Shown: positions 55,301 through 62,697, numbered from the stretch's first letter. The stretch is 64,000 nucleotides of DNA from a bacterium (GCA_905221095.1 CAJNBV010000004.1:1-64000); one strand, 5' to 3'. Numbers and translations are program-made. Notes: generated by a model not told the origin, from the letters alone.

Positions 55301-55633
55301 GCAAGAGTGGAAGCAGAAAAACAAGCAGCTCTCAAAGAGATTGAAAATGCGAAAACTGTGGAAGATGTGAAGGAAGCAGAAACGATTGGAGTGCAAGCCA
55401 TTGCCATGGTTACAGTTCCTAAGAAACCAGTGGCTCCTAATGCTGCTCCTCAGGCAACAAGTGCACCGCAAGCAACTGCAGGAACAATGCAAGATGTTAC
55501 CTACCAGTCACCTGCTGGCAAACAATTGCCTAACACAGGTTCAGCATCAAGTGCAGCACTTGCTAGTCTTGGCCTAGTGGCGGCAACCGGTGGTTTTGCT
55601 TTGCTAGGAAGAAAGGCTAGACGTAGAAAATAG
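46334..55633 (+). CDS. Giant YSIRK/LPXTG wall-anchored repeat protein (3099 aa)
   Basis: A 3099-residue surface protein in one open frame. The signal peptide has FSIRKFSFGAASCLIG (20-35), with cleavage near residue 49. A unique N-terminal domain covers about residues 50-310. Next come GA-like three-helix and FIVAR-like modules (about 516-960), two ~85-residue beta repeats (960-1125), and three nearly identical 79-residue DUF1542-type helices (49958-50668). Eight 64-residue repeats with LTDAEKDAVK and VDGQGNVETPKG follow (about 51206-52744), then more DUF1542 units and six units ending DGTATITYPDGS-like (53540-55017). A Gly/Ser spacer precedes the sorting signal LPNTG (3065-3069), membrane helix and RRK tail. 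It is anchored by sortase A and probably acts in adhesion or host-protein binding. The promoter carries a poly-G tract. Confidence 0.92.
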   Translation: MKYKRTQKRSKQMWQRVEKFSIRKFSFGAASCLIGAQFTMLSGINTADAAMVTTRNDKGVVTLYANRGESPYDADAIAVHDSINVDREIVVDVDWSSYSKTNPYVTVTYKYNGGFGASNYVANYGGSRPDYWFTTPVGAQEPSEIRLQTGTTDRVMKSWSADSPWVSFTNSVGSRYQTKDQADSMGLGDDTKWERYNDTTQETGKTFLGDMAGMFNHRIGTQISDSPSDQGIFESFRTNTKSIYSDWDLARNDRVTITAKYKVADPTLKNGRRTLDFGAGVKVGRALQQLRHFKVVTTEIPVLYQDKELFEPVLPERIGVVDTANLTTEEKTLLKNKIWEKNQDTKSDAIPEHSHNKFVDNVKQEDDGTTSANSSISIANDGTATITYGDGTQDVIPGTSLVYEKPQIDNNETTQDSRGEYKYLKNPHAVDNINSITGSDIASARKKFFDVNGMTTTKNEDGDDVIQSVGDTTKTSSNFIGTKIDFDNKGVGYIYRGDSFTGVTLSKDVFFKAKPTKVFSADEAIEKAKQAIDNLTYLSPKEKENYKNQLTGKTTQDDINNVVNAAIAKNSENEKAIEAKKRQVKDKINSAKYLTEAEKEAFRKQVDNQGIEDPANGNGTGNQAADYTKELLDKIGQQADAKNLENAKKSIKEKIDQIKDSLKNPTADEYKTQIDGKTTLAEVEKVLEDAEKQKSQNEAQKAQEEAEKLKEAYKEKIDQIPGLSEAEKEEYKNQIDQAKSKDQLDTILNDAKAQATRGKAKQTIEELPHLNKAQKDELKAKVDNASDESEVDNIVSIAQGLDSKMDSLQKLVIEAEKVKNSDKYNTADQDKKTAFDKAKDAASKVADKTTAAPENAADATEVNVLIDKLAKAIEELTGKKVAVPVSKDALKAELDLNKDDAVKKSPAYAKETSADKKKAYDDALVNAQTVYNNPDATQPQVDEALDKLQQARLALSGKAEDFTLAVTEAAQISKEPKAGESLTEQADKDAVKAKVTANGKALDDTYTVEYGAITEKDGKKVVPVIVTRDGVSKTINVEVTKKAEELTLAVKDETKPAKISKVPVAGESLTAEDQAKVKEKVTANGEALKDTDTVKYGTIAEKDGKKVVPVSVTRNGVEKTVDVPVEGTEAAKSPLNDPEKVKVNDVANLSEDEKAAVKASVKKANSNLTDDQISVDNTGKVTVTYSDKSQNELPASKTVEAKTETEKALDKAKEKAKADLTEAANKEKSEIEADKNLTDQQKADKKAEVDKVKKEQEANIDKAGTTDEVAKATEDGKKAIDAVHKTELDKAKEKAKADLTEAANKEKAEIEADKNLTDQQKADKKAEVDKVKKAQEEKIDKAGTTDEVAKATEDGKKAIDAVHKTELDKAKEKAKADLTEAANKEKSEIEADKNLTDQQKADKKAEVDKVKKEQEANIDKAGTTDEVAKATEGGKKAIDAVHQTDADKSTPTVTAGEVPVSVDPATDKKVAEADKKAITEAVVVPEGQPQPADKQVKNDGAIVEGTGANTGKKVVVVEVTYGDGSKDEIEVPVRKATDKEKAKADLTKAADAEKAEIDEDNALSKKEKEALKAKVDELKAIHEEKINNATSPEAIASATEKGRQEIAAVHTPQDIKETAKRRLNPPVEKVKVTDINHLTDEEKEAVKKAIVATNPSLEESEVYVDDKGNVSSPKGILEAEKVVTQALNKPETPVVVADPNHLTNDEKEKVKEAVANANPGLNKDDITVDDKGNVTTKNGDKLLAKDVVTPALKKPTTPVVVGNPNALTDKEKEDIKDAVVAANPGLNKGDVTVNPDGSVTTPKGNLPKEDVVTTVLNKPNKLVEVENPNSLTVKEKEAVKKAVVEANPGLTEDKVKVDDQGNVTTPQGNLPAKDVVTSTLKKPTNPVEVVNPSKLTEPEKSKIVEEIIKNNPGLTDKDIKVDDQGNVETPKGNLPAEDVVTPALKKPTNLVPVKDVNNLSDAEKDAVKDAVVAANPGLNKDDVKVDGQGNVETPKGDLSAKDVVTPALKKPVTPVEVKDPKNLTDAEKDAVKKAIVEANPGLNKDDVKVDGQGNVETPKGDLPAKDVVTPALKKPVTPVEVKDPKNLTDAEKDAVKDAVVAANPGLNKDDVKVDGQGNVETPKGNLPKEDVVVQTAKGQSTNVFKPELDLQTALVSGKVTVEKGKDLTDEEILKQLALADGVTAKVISKPTTTETGTKEAEVEVTLADGNKVTVKVPVEVVDSLDTADKDNDLAKAKEDAKKQVEEAAKAKITEIKKDTGLTEEQKQKAEEAINKAKDEANKAIDEASSAGTAKQIADQAKENIEKYDPKADTEVKKPDVTNLDEEKAKAKAEILEEAQKRIDEIKNNKDLSDEAKQKAIEEINKAKDKAIEDINKGQSKDEINAAKEAGIHKINEVQPEGSIASKFEPKVPENKVEVENPAKLSDEEREQVRQNIEGANTFPDGTTVEVKPDGTAVITYKDGSSDTISKDNLVTPSKKADGTIASRTEPVIPGKTQVGNTTKLTPEEQAAVKKAVEGANNFPAGTTVEVRPDGTVVITYPDKSVDTITGDKLVEKGSKQETPKVQTDAEKNPAQVPGNFVPVENTHNLTQAEQDTVAAKVKEANPAAKDVKVSKDGTATLTYGDGSVNTIPGTSLVVAKDTDNEASTQAAQNPAVVPATTEVGNAHSLTPEEQAAVATKVKQANPAATDVKVSKDGTATLTYSDGSVNTIPGTSLVVQKEETSTQEQPTIAEKTKVIIPANPTKVAEATRLTTAEKEAVKKAVVEANGFGSDVNVEVAGDGTATIVFKDGSAITIPGNQLVAQDPKAQDSTKPAAEKSTVKAPAQRVDVKDITHLTDEEKEKVKVAILQANGSALDGATINVAGDGTATITFPDGSVVTILGKDTVQRSAKGESVIQEQKPEYTPESTPGGDNGGNTGSSDANANAGGGSQAGGQAHTGSQTPAQSQASKQLANAKESAKNVIEKAAKDKQDEINGAPLSDKEKAELLARVEAEKQAALKEIENAKTVEDVKEAETIGVQAIAMVTVPKKPVAPNAAPQATSAPQATAGTMQDVTYQSPAGKQLPNTGSASSAALASLGLVAATGGFALLGRKARRRK
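49958..50668 (+). repeat. Three tandem 237-bp repeats within the adhesin gene
   Basis: Units start at 49958, 50195 and 50432, each encoding 79 residues beginning LDKAKEKAKADLTEAANKEK (the DUF1542 pattern of helical rods). Units 1 and 3 are nearly identical in DNA, while unit 2 carries several differences (AEIE for SEIE, AQEEK for EQEAN). The pattern 1-2-1 suggests unequal crossing-over or gene conversion. Confidence 0.9.
51206..52744 (+). repeat. Eight tandem ~192-bp repeats within the adhesin gene
   Basis: Each unit encodes about 64 residues of the form KPxTPVEVxxPxxLTxxEKxxV followed by ANPGL, VDxxGNVxTPKGxLP and DVVTPALK. The last units (from about 52169) are almost identical in DNA, whereas the first units have diverged. 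The family appears to be expanding at its 3' end. A single related unit (NLTTEEKTLLKN...DGTATITYGDG) also occurs much earlier, near residues 320-400. Confidence 0.88.
53540..55017 (+). repeat. Six degenerate ~80-residue repeats near the C-terminus of the adhesin
   Basis: The units share a helix L(T/S)xxExxxVxxxVxxAN and a beta hairpin DGTATITYxDGSxxTIPG. They are related to the 64-residue repeats but longer. Units 3 and 4 (about 54000-54490) are the most alike. Confidence 0.8.
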
Positions 55634-55748
55634 GACAGCTAGAAAGTTATATTCTCTACTTAAAGTTAGATTATAAGGGGGATTTGGAGAAATCATCAAT
55701 CCTAGTGATGGGTGAGAGAAGTGAGAACCCAAGATAATCACATATTTT

Positions 55749-55853
55749 ATGCTCAATGAAAATCAAAGAGCAAACTAGGAAACTAGCCGTAGGCTGTACT
55801 TGAGTACGGCAAGGCGACGTTGACACGGTTTGAAGAGATTTTCGAAGAGTATT
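55749..55853 (-). repeat. BOX element without boxB (C-A on the + strand)
   Basis: CTCAATGAAAATCAAAGAGC (boxC) is joined directly to ACGGCAAGGCGACGTTGAC and TTTTCGAAGAGTAT (boxA). It lies in the 410-base gap after the adhesin gene. No other gene is visible in that gap. Confidence 0.92.
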
Positions 55854-55966
55854 AGATGAATAGGGATGTTCTATCAATATAGCCAATCTCTTTCGTCTCT
55901 AACTTGCGGGACAGGAGATGGGCAATATCGAGCCAGAAAAGATAGCAGAATAGCTCTCTATGGAAG

Positions 55967-56008
55967 AGAGGAGGGAAACCGAAAAATTGGGTGCCCCTCC
56001 TCTTTTTT
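55967..56008 (+). terminator. Terminator upstream of tatD
   Basis: AGAGGAGGG pairs with CCCTCCTCT across a loop of about 19 bases, followed by TTTTT. It ends transcription from the adhesin region. Confidence 0.8.
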
Positions 56009-56010
56009 GG

Positions 56011-56016
56011 TATAAT
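56011..56016 (+). promoter_or_regulatory. -10 box of the tatD operon
   Basis: TATAAT directly follows the terminator T run. A TTGGGT hexamer at 55987-55992 gives an 18-base spacing but lies inside the terminator loop. Confidence 0.6.
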
Positions 56017-56043
56017 AGAAGATAGAAAACGAGGTTAGAAGAG

Positions 56044-56817
56044 ATGATTTTTGATACACATACACATTTGAATGTAGAAGAATTTGCAGGTCGTGAGGCA
56101 GAAGAAATTGCCTTGGCTGCTGAGATGGGTGTGACACAGATGAATATTGTTGGTTTTGATAAACCGACGATTGAGCGTGCTTTGGAGTTGGTGGATGAGT
56201 ATGACCAACTTTATGCGACTATTGGTTGGCATCCTACAGAAGCTGGGACTTACACAGAGGAGATTGAAGCCTACTTACTTGATAAGCTCAAGCATCCAAA
56301 GGTAGTTGCCTTGGGTGAGATTGGTTTGGATTATCATTGGATGACAGCGCCTAAAGAAGTGCAGGAGCAGGTTTTTCGTCGTCAGATTCAGCTATCTAAG
56401 AACTTGGATTTGCCTTTTGTTGTCCATACCCGTGATGCGCTGGAAGATACTTATGAGATTATCAAGAGCGAGGGAGTTGGCCCTCGAGGTGGCATTATGC
56501 ATTCTTTCTCAGGGACTCTTGAATGGGCAGAGAAGTTTGTCGCGCTTGGCATGACCATTTCCTTCTCAGGAGTGGTGACTTTCAAGAAGGCAACTGATAT
56601 CCAAGAAGTGGCTAAAAAGTTACCTTTGGACAAGATGTTAGTGGAAACAGATGCTCCCTACTTGGCTCCTGTTCCTAAACGGGGTCGCGAAAACAAAACA
56701 GCCTACACTCGCTATGTAGTGGACTTTATCGCAGACTTGCGTGGTATGACGACAGAAGAGCTGGCGGCGGCAACGACTGCCAATGCAGAACGAATTTTTG
56801 GATTGGACAGCAAGTAA
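56044..56817 (+). CDS. tatD: TatD-family metal-dependent DNase
   Basis: A 257-residue TIM-barrel hydrolase. The two His metal ligands are in FDTHTHLNVEEF, followed by GEIGLDYHW, FVVHTRDA, MHSFSGT and VETDAPYLAP, the complete TatD motif series. Members cleave DNA 3'-5' and act in repair. It heads an operon: its stop overlaps the rnmV start in TAATG. rnmV and rsmA follow. Confidence 0.95.
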   Translation: MIFDTHTHLNVEEFAGREAEEIALAAEMGVTQMNIVGFDKPTIERALELVDEYDQLYATIGWHPTEAGTYTEEIEAYLLDKLKHPKVVALGEIGLDYHWMTAPKEVQEQVFRRQIQLSKNLDLPFVVHTRDALEDTYEIIKSEGVGPRGGIMHSFSGTLEWAEKFVALGMTISFSGVVTFKKATDIQEVAKKLPLDKMLVETDAPYLAPVPKRGRENKTAYTRYVVDFIADLRGMTTEELAAATTANAERIFGLDSK

Positions 56818-57383
56818 TGAAAGAAAAAATTTCCCAAGTCATCGTGGTCGAAGGTCGCGATGATACGGCCAATCTCAAACGTTATTTCGAGGTAGAGACC
56901 TATGAGACTCGAGGTTCTGCCATCAATGATCAGGATATAGAGCGGATTCAGAGACTGCACAAACGCCATGGAGTCATTGTCTTTACAGATCCAGATTTTA
57001 ATGGGGAGCGGATTCGGCGCATGATTATGACGGCTATTCCAACAGTTCAGCATGCCTTTCTCAAACGAGATGAAGCTGTTCCCAAGTCCAAGACCAAGGG
57101 GCGGTCTCTGGGAATTGAGCATGCCAGCTATGAAGACCTGAAAACGGCTCTAGCTCAGGTGACGGAACAATTTGAACATGAGAGTCAGTTTGACATCAGT
57201 CGTAGCGACTTGATTCGCCTTGGTTTTCTAGCAGGAGCAGATAGCCGTAAGCGAAGAGAATATTTAGGAGAGGCTCTCCGAATTGGCTATTCCAACGGCA
57301 AGCAACTCCTCAAACGCCTAGAGTTGTTTGGGGTCACCTTGGCAGAAGTGGAAGAAGCCATGAAATCTTATGAGAACAGCTAA
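56817..57383 (+). CDS. rnmV: Ribonuclease M5
   Basis: A 188-residue RNase that matures 5S rRNA precursors. It has a Toprim domain: VVEGRDDTANLKRYF with the conserved Glu (about residue 12), VIVFTDPDFNGERIR with the DxD-type acidic motif, and GIEHASYEDL. The remaining C-terminal part is the usual M5 tail. It is coupled to tatD by a one-base overlap and lies upstream of rsmA, the common Firmicute order. Confidence 0.95.
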   Translation: MKEKISQVIVVEGRDDTANLKRYFEVETYETRGSAINDQDIERIQRLHKRHGVIVFTDPDFNGERIRRMIMTAIPTVQHAFLKRDEAVPKSKTKGRSLGIEHASYEDLKTALAQVTEQFEHESQFDISRSDLIRLGFLAGADSRKRREYLGEALRIGYSNGKQLLKRLELFGVTLAEVEEAMKSYENS

Positions 57384-57448
57384 GCAGACCCCAAAATACA
57401 AGGGGAATGTGTTACAATAGTAGTAACAGATAATAGAAAAGAGAATAG

Positions 57449-58321
57449 ATGAGAATTGCAGATTATAGCGTGACCAAGGCAGTGCTGGAGCGTCACGGTT
57501 TTACCTTTAAAAAGTCCTTCGGGCAAAATTTCTTGACGGATACCAATATCCTTCAAAAAATCGTGGATACGGCTGAAATTGATGACCAGGTCAATGTTAT
57601 CGAAATTGGGCCAGGTATTGGTGCCTTGACAGAATTTTTGGCTGAGCGTGCAGCTCAAGTCATGGCCTTTGAGATTGACCACCGTTTGGTACCGATTTTG
57701 GCAGATACTCTTCGTGATTTTGATAATGTAACAGTGGTTAATGAAGACATTCTCAAGGTCGATTTGGCACAACATATCCAGAATTTCAAAAATCCTGACC
57801 TGCCAATCAAGATAGTAGCCAACTTGCCTTATTACATCACAACGCCTATTCTCATGCACTTGATAGAGAGTGGCATTCCTTTCAGTGAGTTTGTGGTCAT
57901 GATGCAAAAAGAAGTGGCGGATCGTATCTCAGCTCAGCCTAACACCAAGGCTTACGGTAGCTTGTCGATTGCGGTTCAGTATTACATGACGGCCAAGGTT
58001 GCTTTTATCGTGCCTCGTACGGTCTTTGTGCCAGCACCAAACGTGGACTCTGCCATCTTGAAAATGGTTCGCCGTCCCGAACCTGCCGTAGCAGTAGAAG
58101 ACGAAAACTTCTTCTTTAAGGTTTCCAAGGCAAGTTTCACCCATCGCCGTAAGACCTTGTGGAACAACTTGACAGGTTACTTTGGCAAAACTGAAGAAGT
58201 TAAGGATAAATTGACCAAGGCCTTGGATCAAGCGGGCTTGTCACCAAGTGTGCGTGGGGAAGCTCTCAGCTTGGCAGAATTTGCCAGTCTAGCAGATGCA
58301 CTTAAAGGGCAAGGACTCTAA
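57449..58321 (+). CDS. rsmA: 16S rRNA dimethyladenosine transferase
   Basis: A 290-residue methyltransferase (KsgA) that dimethylates two adjacent adenosines near the 3' end of 16S rRNA. Landmarks are [17 protein letters not shown], the SAM motif [17 protein letters not shown], and the catalytic [11 protein letters not shown]. Loss of function would give kasugamycin resistance, but all motifs are intact here. It follows rnmV by 65 bases and is separated from rsgA by one base. Confidence 0.96.
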   Translation: MRIADYSVTKAVLERHGFTFKKSFGQNFLTDTNILQKIVDTAEIDDQVNVIEIGPGIGALTEFLAERAAQVMAFEIDHRLVPILADTLRDFDNVTVVNEDILKVDLAQHIQNFKNPDLPIKIVANLPYYITTPILMHLIESGIPFSEFVVMMQKEVADRISAQPNTKAYGSLSIAVQYYMTAKVAFIVPRTVFVPAPNVDSAILKMVRRPEPAVAVEDENFFFKVSKASFTHRRKTLWNNLTGYFGKTEEVKDKLTKALDQAGLSPSVRGEALSLAEFASLADALKGQGL

Positions 58322-58322
58322 G

Positions 58323-59201
58323 ATGCAGGGACAAATCATTAAAGCCTTGGCTGGGTTCTACTATGTAGAAAGTGATGGCCAGGTTTATCAGACGCGCGCG
58401 CGTGGGAATTTCCGTAAAAAAGGCCATACTCCTTATGTTGGGGACTGGGTAGATTTCTCTGCCGAGGAAAATTCAGAAGGTTATATCCTCAAAATTCACG
58501 AACGGAAAAACAGTCTGGTTCGTCCGCCTATTGTCAATATCGACCAAGCCGTGGTTATCATGTCTGTCAAGGAACCGGACTTCAATAGCAATTTGCTGGA
58601 TCGTTTCTTAGTTCTTTTGGAGCACAAGGGCATCCATCCTATCGTTTATATTTCTAAAATGGACTTGCTGGAAGATAGGTCAGAACTGGATTTTTACCAG
58701 CAGACCTATGGTGCTATTGGCTACGACTTTGTGACCAGTAAGGAAGAACTTTTGCCCTTGTTGACAGGTAAGGTTACAGTCTTTATGGGCCAGACGGGTG
58801 TTGGAAAATCAACCCTTCTCAATAAAATCGCACCGGATCTCAATCTTGAAACAGGAGAAATCTCAGACAGTCTAGGTCGTGGCCGTCATACCACTCGAGC
58901 TGTTAGTTTTTACAATCTCAATGGGGGTAAAATCGCGGACACACCAGGCTTTTCATCCCTGGATTATGAAGTCTCAACGGCTGAAGACCTTAATCAGGCC
59001 TTCCCAGAGATTGCTAGTGTCAGCCGAGACTGCAAATTCCGTAGCTGTACCCATACCCATGAGCCATCGTGTGCTGTCAAGCCAGCTGTAGAAGAAGGGA
59101 CCATTGCCACCTTCCGTTTTGACAACTACCTGCAATTCCTTAGCGAAATTGAAAATCGCAGAGAAACCTATAAAAAAGTCAGCAAAAAAATTCCAAAATA
59201 A
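58323..59201 (+). CDS. rsgA: Ribosome small subunit-dependent GTPase A
   Basis: A 292-residue circularly permuted GTPase for 30S maturation. An N-terminal OB fold ([15 protein letters not shown]) is followed by the permuted G motifs: SKMDLL (G4), then [14 protein letters not shown] (G1), and DTPGFSSL (G3). A C-terminal zinc knuckle has [14 protein letters not shown]. The ATG at 58323 is chosen by the OB-fold start. It is followed by rpe after ten bases. Confidence 0.96.
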   Translation: MQGQIIKALAGFYYVESDGQVYQTRARGNFRKKGHTPYVGDWVDFSAEENSEGYILKIHERKNSLVRPPIVNIDQAVVIMSVKEPDFNSNLLDRFLVLLEHKGIHPIVYISKMDLLEDRSELDFYQQTYGAIGYDFVTSKEELLPLLTGKVTVFMGQTGVGKSTLLNKIAPDLNLETGEISDSLGRGRHTTRAVSFYNLNGGKIADTPGFSSLDYEVSTAEDLNQAFPEIASVSRDCKFRSCTHTHEPSCAVKPAVEEGTIATFRFDNYLQFLSEIENRRETYKKVSKKIPK

Positions 59202-59211
59202 GGAGAAACCT

Positions 59212-59868
59212 ATGTCTCAATACAAGATTGCTCCGTCAATTCTGGCAGCAGATTATGCCAACTTTGAACGTGAAATCAAACGCTTAGAATCAACTGGGGC
59301 AGAGTATGCCCATATCGATATCATGGACGGTCACTTTGTACCACAAATCAGTTTTGGTGCAGGTGTGGTCGAAGCTCTTCGACCACATAGTAAGATGGTC
59401 TTTGACTGCCACTTGATGGTGGCGAATCCGGAACACCATCTGGAAGACTTTGCGCGTGCAGGGGCGGATATCATCAGTATTCATGTGGAAGCAACACCTC
59501 ATATTCATGGCGCCCTCCAAAAGATTCGTTCGCTTGGTGTCAAACCTTCGGTTGTCATCAACCCTGGTACGCCTGTTGAAGCCATTAAGCACGTGCTGCA
59601 CCTAGTTGACCAAGTCTTAGTCATGACAGTGAACCCTGGCTTCGGTGGGCAAGCTTTTCTACCTGAAACCATGGATAAGGTTCGTGAGTTGGTTGGCCTT
59701 CGTGGGGAAAAAGGCTTGAACTTTGAAATCGAAGTCGATGGCGGGATTGATGATCAGACCATTGCTCAGGCTAAAGAAGCTGGTGCGACCGTTTTTGTAG
59801 CAGGTTCCTATGTCTTTAAGGGAGATGTCAATGAGCGAGTACAAACTCTCAGAAAACAACTGGACTAA
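59212..59868 (+). CDS. rpe: Ribulose-phosphate 3-epimerase
   Basis: A 218-residue TIM-barrel enzyme of the pentose phosphate pathway that interconverts ribulose 5-phosphate and xylulose 5-phosphate. Landmarks are YKIAPSILAADYANFE, HIDIMDGHFVPQISFG, DCHLMVANPE, MTVNPGFGGQAF and EVDGGIDDQT, with all metal ligands present. AAGGAG lies six bases before its ATG. Its 3' end overlaps thiN by 38 bases. Confidence 0.97.
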   Translation: MSQYKIAPSILAADYANFEREIKRLESTGAEYAHIDIMDGHFVPQISFGAGVVEALRPHSKMVFDCHLMVANPEHHLEDFARAGADIISIHVEATPHIHGALQKIRSLGVKPSVVINPGTPVEAIKHVLHLVDQVLVMTVNPGFGGQAFLPETMDKVRELVGLRGEKGLNFEIEVDGGIDDQTIAQAKEAGATVFVAGSYVFKGDVNERVQTLRKQLD

Positions 59869-60493
59869 GGTTGCCGTTTTCGCAGGCGGAGACCGAGGTC
59901 ATTACCGGACGGATTTTGATTGCTTTGTCGGTGTGGATCGAGGCTCGCTCTGGGTCTTGGAAGAAAATCTGCCTCTCGCTCTAGCAGTTGGAGATTTTGA
60001 TTCTGTAACTGCAGAAGAGCGACAGGTGATTCAAAAACGAGCTCAGCATTTTGTCCAAGCCCAACCGGAAAAAGATGATACAGATTTGGAATTGGCTCTC
60101 TTAACCCTCTTTGAGCAAAATCCTCAGGCTCAGGTCACTGTTTTCGGGGCTCTTGGTGGTCGTATTGACCATATGTTGGCCAATGTCTTTTTGCCTAGCA
60201 ATCCCAAGTTGGCACCCTTTATGCGTCAGATAGCGATTGAGGATGGGCAAAATTTGATTGCCTATTGTCCAGAAGGGACTAGTCAGCTTGAACTGCGTTC
60301 AGACTATGACTACCTAGCCTTTATGCCAGTTCGGGATAGCCAGTTGACCATTCTTGGTGCCAAGTATGAGTTGACAGAGGAAAATTTTTTCTTTAAAAAA
60401 GTGTACGCTTCTAACGAATATATAGATAGGGAAGTGTCGGTGACTTGCCCAGATGGCTATGTGGTTGTCCTGCATAGTAAGGACAGGAGGTAG
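59831..60493 (+). CDS. thiN: Thiamine pyrophosphokinase
   Basis: A 220-residue enzyme that converts thiamine to thiamine diphosphate with ATP. Typical segments are VAVFAGGDRG, DCFVGVDRGSLWVLE, AVGDFDSVTAEE, PEKDDTDLELAL and FGALGGRIDHMLANVF. The ATG at 59831 lies inside the 3' end of rpe with GGGAG upstream, so translation is coupled. The rpe-thiN pair downstream of rsgA is the common streptococcal arrangement. Confidence 0.95.
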   Translation: MSEYKLSENNWTKVAVFAGGDRGHYRTDFDCFVGVDRGSLWVLEENLPLALAVGDFDSVTAEERQVIQKRAQHFVQAQPEKDDTDLELALLTLFEQNPQAQVTVFGALGGRIDHMLANVFLPSNPKLAPFMRQIAIEDGQNLIAYCPEGTSQLELRSDYDYLAFMPVRDSQLTILGAKYELTEENFFFKKVYASNEYIDREVSVTCPDGYVVVLHSKDRR

Positions 60494-60494
60494 G

Positions 60495-61751
60495 ATGGAA
60501 AGTTTACTTGTTCTATTATTAATTGCCAACCTAGCTGGACTCTTTCTGATTTGGCAAAGGCAGGATAAGCAGGAAAAACATTTAAGGAAGAGCTTGGAGG
60601 ATCAGGCAGATCATCTGTCAGACCAGTTGGATTACCGCTTTGAACAAGCCAGACAAGCCAGCCAGTTAGATCAAAAAGATTTGGAAGTGGCTGTCAGTGA
60701 CCGTTTGCAGGAAGTGCGAATAGAATTGCACCAAGGGCTGACTCAAGTCCGTCAAGAAATGACAGATAACCTCTTGCAAACTAGAGATAAGACCGACCAA
60801 CGCCTTCAAGCCTTGCAGGAATCAAATGAGCAACGTTTGGAACAAATGCGCCAGACAGTCGAGGAAAAACTAGAAAAGACCTTGCAGACGCGTTTACAAG
60901 CCTCCTTTGAGACAGTTTCCAAACAACTGGAGTCTGTCAATCGTGGCCTTGGAGAAATGCAGACTGTTGCCCGCGATGTCGGAGCCCTCAACAAGGTTCT
61001 CTCTGGAACCAAGACGCGAGGGATTCTGGGAGAATTACAACTGGGGCAAATCATAGAAGACATCATGACCCCTGCCCAGTATGAACGAGAATATGCAACG
61101 GTTGAAAACTCCAGTGAACGAGTGGAGTACGCCATTAAGCTACCTGGGCAAGGTGACCAGGAATATGTCTACCTACCGATTGACTCCAAGTTTCCACTGG
61201 CGGATTATTACCGCTTGGAAGAAGCCTATGAAGCAGGTGACAAGGATGAAATCGAACGCTGCCGTAAGTCACTTCTAGCAAGTGTCAAGCGCTTTGCCAA
61301 GGATATCAAGAGCAAGTACATAGCACCGCCTCGGACGACCAATTTTGGAGTCTTGTTTGTTCCAACAGAAGGTCTCTACTCAGAAATCGTCCGCAATCCG
61401 GTCTTCTTTGATGATTTGAGACGGGAGGAGCAGATTATTGTCGCAGGTCCAAGCACCCTGTCAGCTCTGCTCAATTCCCTATCGGTTGGTTTCAAGACCC
61501 TCAATATCCAAAAGAGTGCCGACCATATCAGCAAGACACTTGCCAGTGTCAAGACCGAGTTTGGCAAGTTTGGTGGCATTCTGGTCAAGGCACAAAAACA
61601 CCTCCAACATGCCTCTGGCAATATTGATGAATTATTAAACCGTCGCACTACAGCTATCGAGCGAACGCTCCGTCACATTGAGTTATCAGAAGGTGAGCCT
61701 GCGCTTGATCTACTCCATTTCCAAGAAGATGAGGAAGAATATGAAGATTAG
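60495..61751 (+). CDS. rmuC: RmuC-family DNA recombination protein
   Basis: A 418-residue protein. One N-terminal membrane helix (SLLVLLLIANLAGLFLIW) is followed by a long coiled coil (about residues 25-150, rich in Gln/Glu/Leu heptads). The RmuC nuclease-like core then follows: SGTKTRGILGELQLGQIIED, YLPIDSKFPLADYYRLEEAY, and FVPTEGLYSEIV. RmuC limits inversions at short repeats in E. coli. AGGAGG lies before the ATG at 60495. It overlaps yhaM by 11 bases. Confidence 0.94.
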   Translation: MESLLVLLLIANLAGLFLIWQRQDKQEKHLRKSLEDQADHLSDQLDYRFEQARQASQLDQKDLEVAVSDRLQEVRIELHQGLTQVRQEMTDNLLQTRDKTDQRLQALQESNEQRLEQMRQTVEEKLEKTLQTRLQASFETVSKQLESVNRGLGEMQTVARDVGALNKVLSGTKTRGILGELQLGQIIEDIMTPAQYEREYATVENSSERVEYAIKLPGQGDQEYVYLPIDSKFPLADYYRLEEAYEAGDKDEIERCRKSLLASVKRFAKDIKSKYIAPPRTTNFGVLFVPTEGLYSEIVRNPVFFDDLRREEQIIVAGPSTLSALLNSLSVGFKTLNIQKSADHISKTLASVKTEFGKFGGILVKAQKHLQHASGNIDELLNRRTTAIERTLRHIELSEGEPALDLLHFQEDEEEYED

Positions 61752-62682
61752 TCACATGAAAAAAGATGAGCTGTTTGAAGGCTTTTACCTAATCAAGTCA
61801 GCTGATTTGAGACAGACACGAGCTGGGAAAAACTACCTGGCCTTTACCTTCCAAGATGATAGTGGCGAGATTGAAGGGAAACTCTGGGATGCCCAACCAC
61901 ATAACGTTGAGGCCTTTACCGCAGGTAAGGTTGTCCATATGAAAGGGCGCCGAGAAGTTTATAACAATACCCCTCAGGTCAATCAAATCACCCTACGCTT
62001 GCCTCAACCCGGTGAACCCAGTGATCCAGCTGATTTCAAGGTCAAGTCGCCAGTTGATGTCAAGGAAATCCGTGACTATATGTCGCAGATGATTTTCAAA
62101 ATAGAAAATCCTGTTTGGCAACGAATTGTTCGAAATCTCTACACCAAGTATGATAAGGAATTTTACTCTTATCCAGCTGCCAAGACCAACCACCATGCCT
62201 TTGAAACAGGTTTGGCCTATCATACGGCGACCATGGTGCGTTTGGCAGATGCCATTAGCGAGGTCTATCCTCAGCTCAATAAGAGCCTGCTTTATGCGGG
62301 GATTATGTTACATGACTTGGCCAAAGTCATTGAGTTGACGGGACCAGATCAGACTGAGTATACAGTGCGAGGCAATCTCCTTGGACATATCGCTCTGATA
62401 GATAGTGAAATTACCAAGACAGTTATGGAACTCGGTATCGATGACACCAAGGAAGAAGTCGTTCTGCTTCGCCACGTTATCCTCAGCCACCACGGCTTAC
62501 TTGAGTATGGAAGTCCGGTTCGTCCACGTATTATGGAGGCAGAGATTATCCATATGATTGATAATCTGGATGCTAGCATGATGATGATGTCAACAGCTCT
62601 TGCTCTGGTGGATAAGGGAGAGATGACCAATAAAATCTTCGCTATGGACAATCGTTCCTTCTATAAACCAGATTTAGATTAA
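61741..62682 (+). CDS. yhaM: 3'-5' exoribonuclease YhaM
   Basis: A 313-residue RNase with an N-terminal OB fold (LIKSADLRQTRAGKNYLAF) and a C-terminal HD domain (THMLHDLAKV-type motif as MLHDLAKVIEL, plus HVILSHHGLLEYGSP). In pneumococcus it trims 3' ends of small RNAs and was first described as CBF1. The ATG at 61741 overlaps the end of rmuC by 11 bases and lacks a strong ribosome binding site of its own, so translational coupling is likely. Confidence 0.93.
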   Translation: MKISHMKKDELFEGFYLIKSADLRQTRAGKNYLAFTFQDDSGEIEGKLWDAQPHNVEAFTAGKVVHMKGRREVYNNTPQVNQITLRLPQPGEPSDPADFKVKSPVDVKEIRDYMSQMIFKIENPVWQRIVRNLYTKYDKEFYSYPAAKTNHHAFETGLAYHTATMVRLADAISEVYPQLNKSLLYAGIMLHDLAKVIELTGPDQTEYTVRGNLLGHIALIDSEITKTVMELGIDDTKEEVVLLRHVILSHHGLLEYGSPVRPRIMEAEIIHMIDNLDASMMMMSTALALVDKGEMTNKIFAMDNRSFYKPDLD

Positions 62683-62697
62683 TAATTTAAGAAAAAT

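Noticed and set aside
48817..55492. Many minus-strand frames inside the adhesin gene, rich in Ser/Ala/Phe
   Set aside because: They are the reverse reading of lysine- and glutamate-rich repeat codons and recur with each repeat unit. None has start signals.
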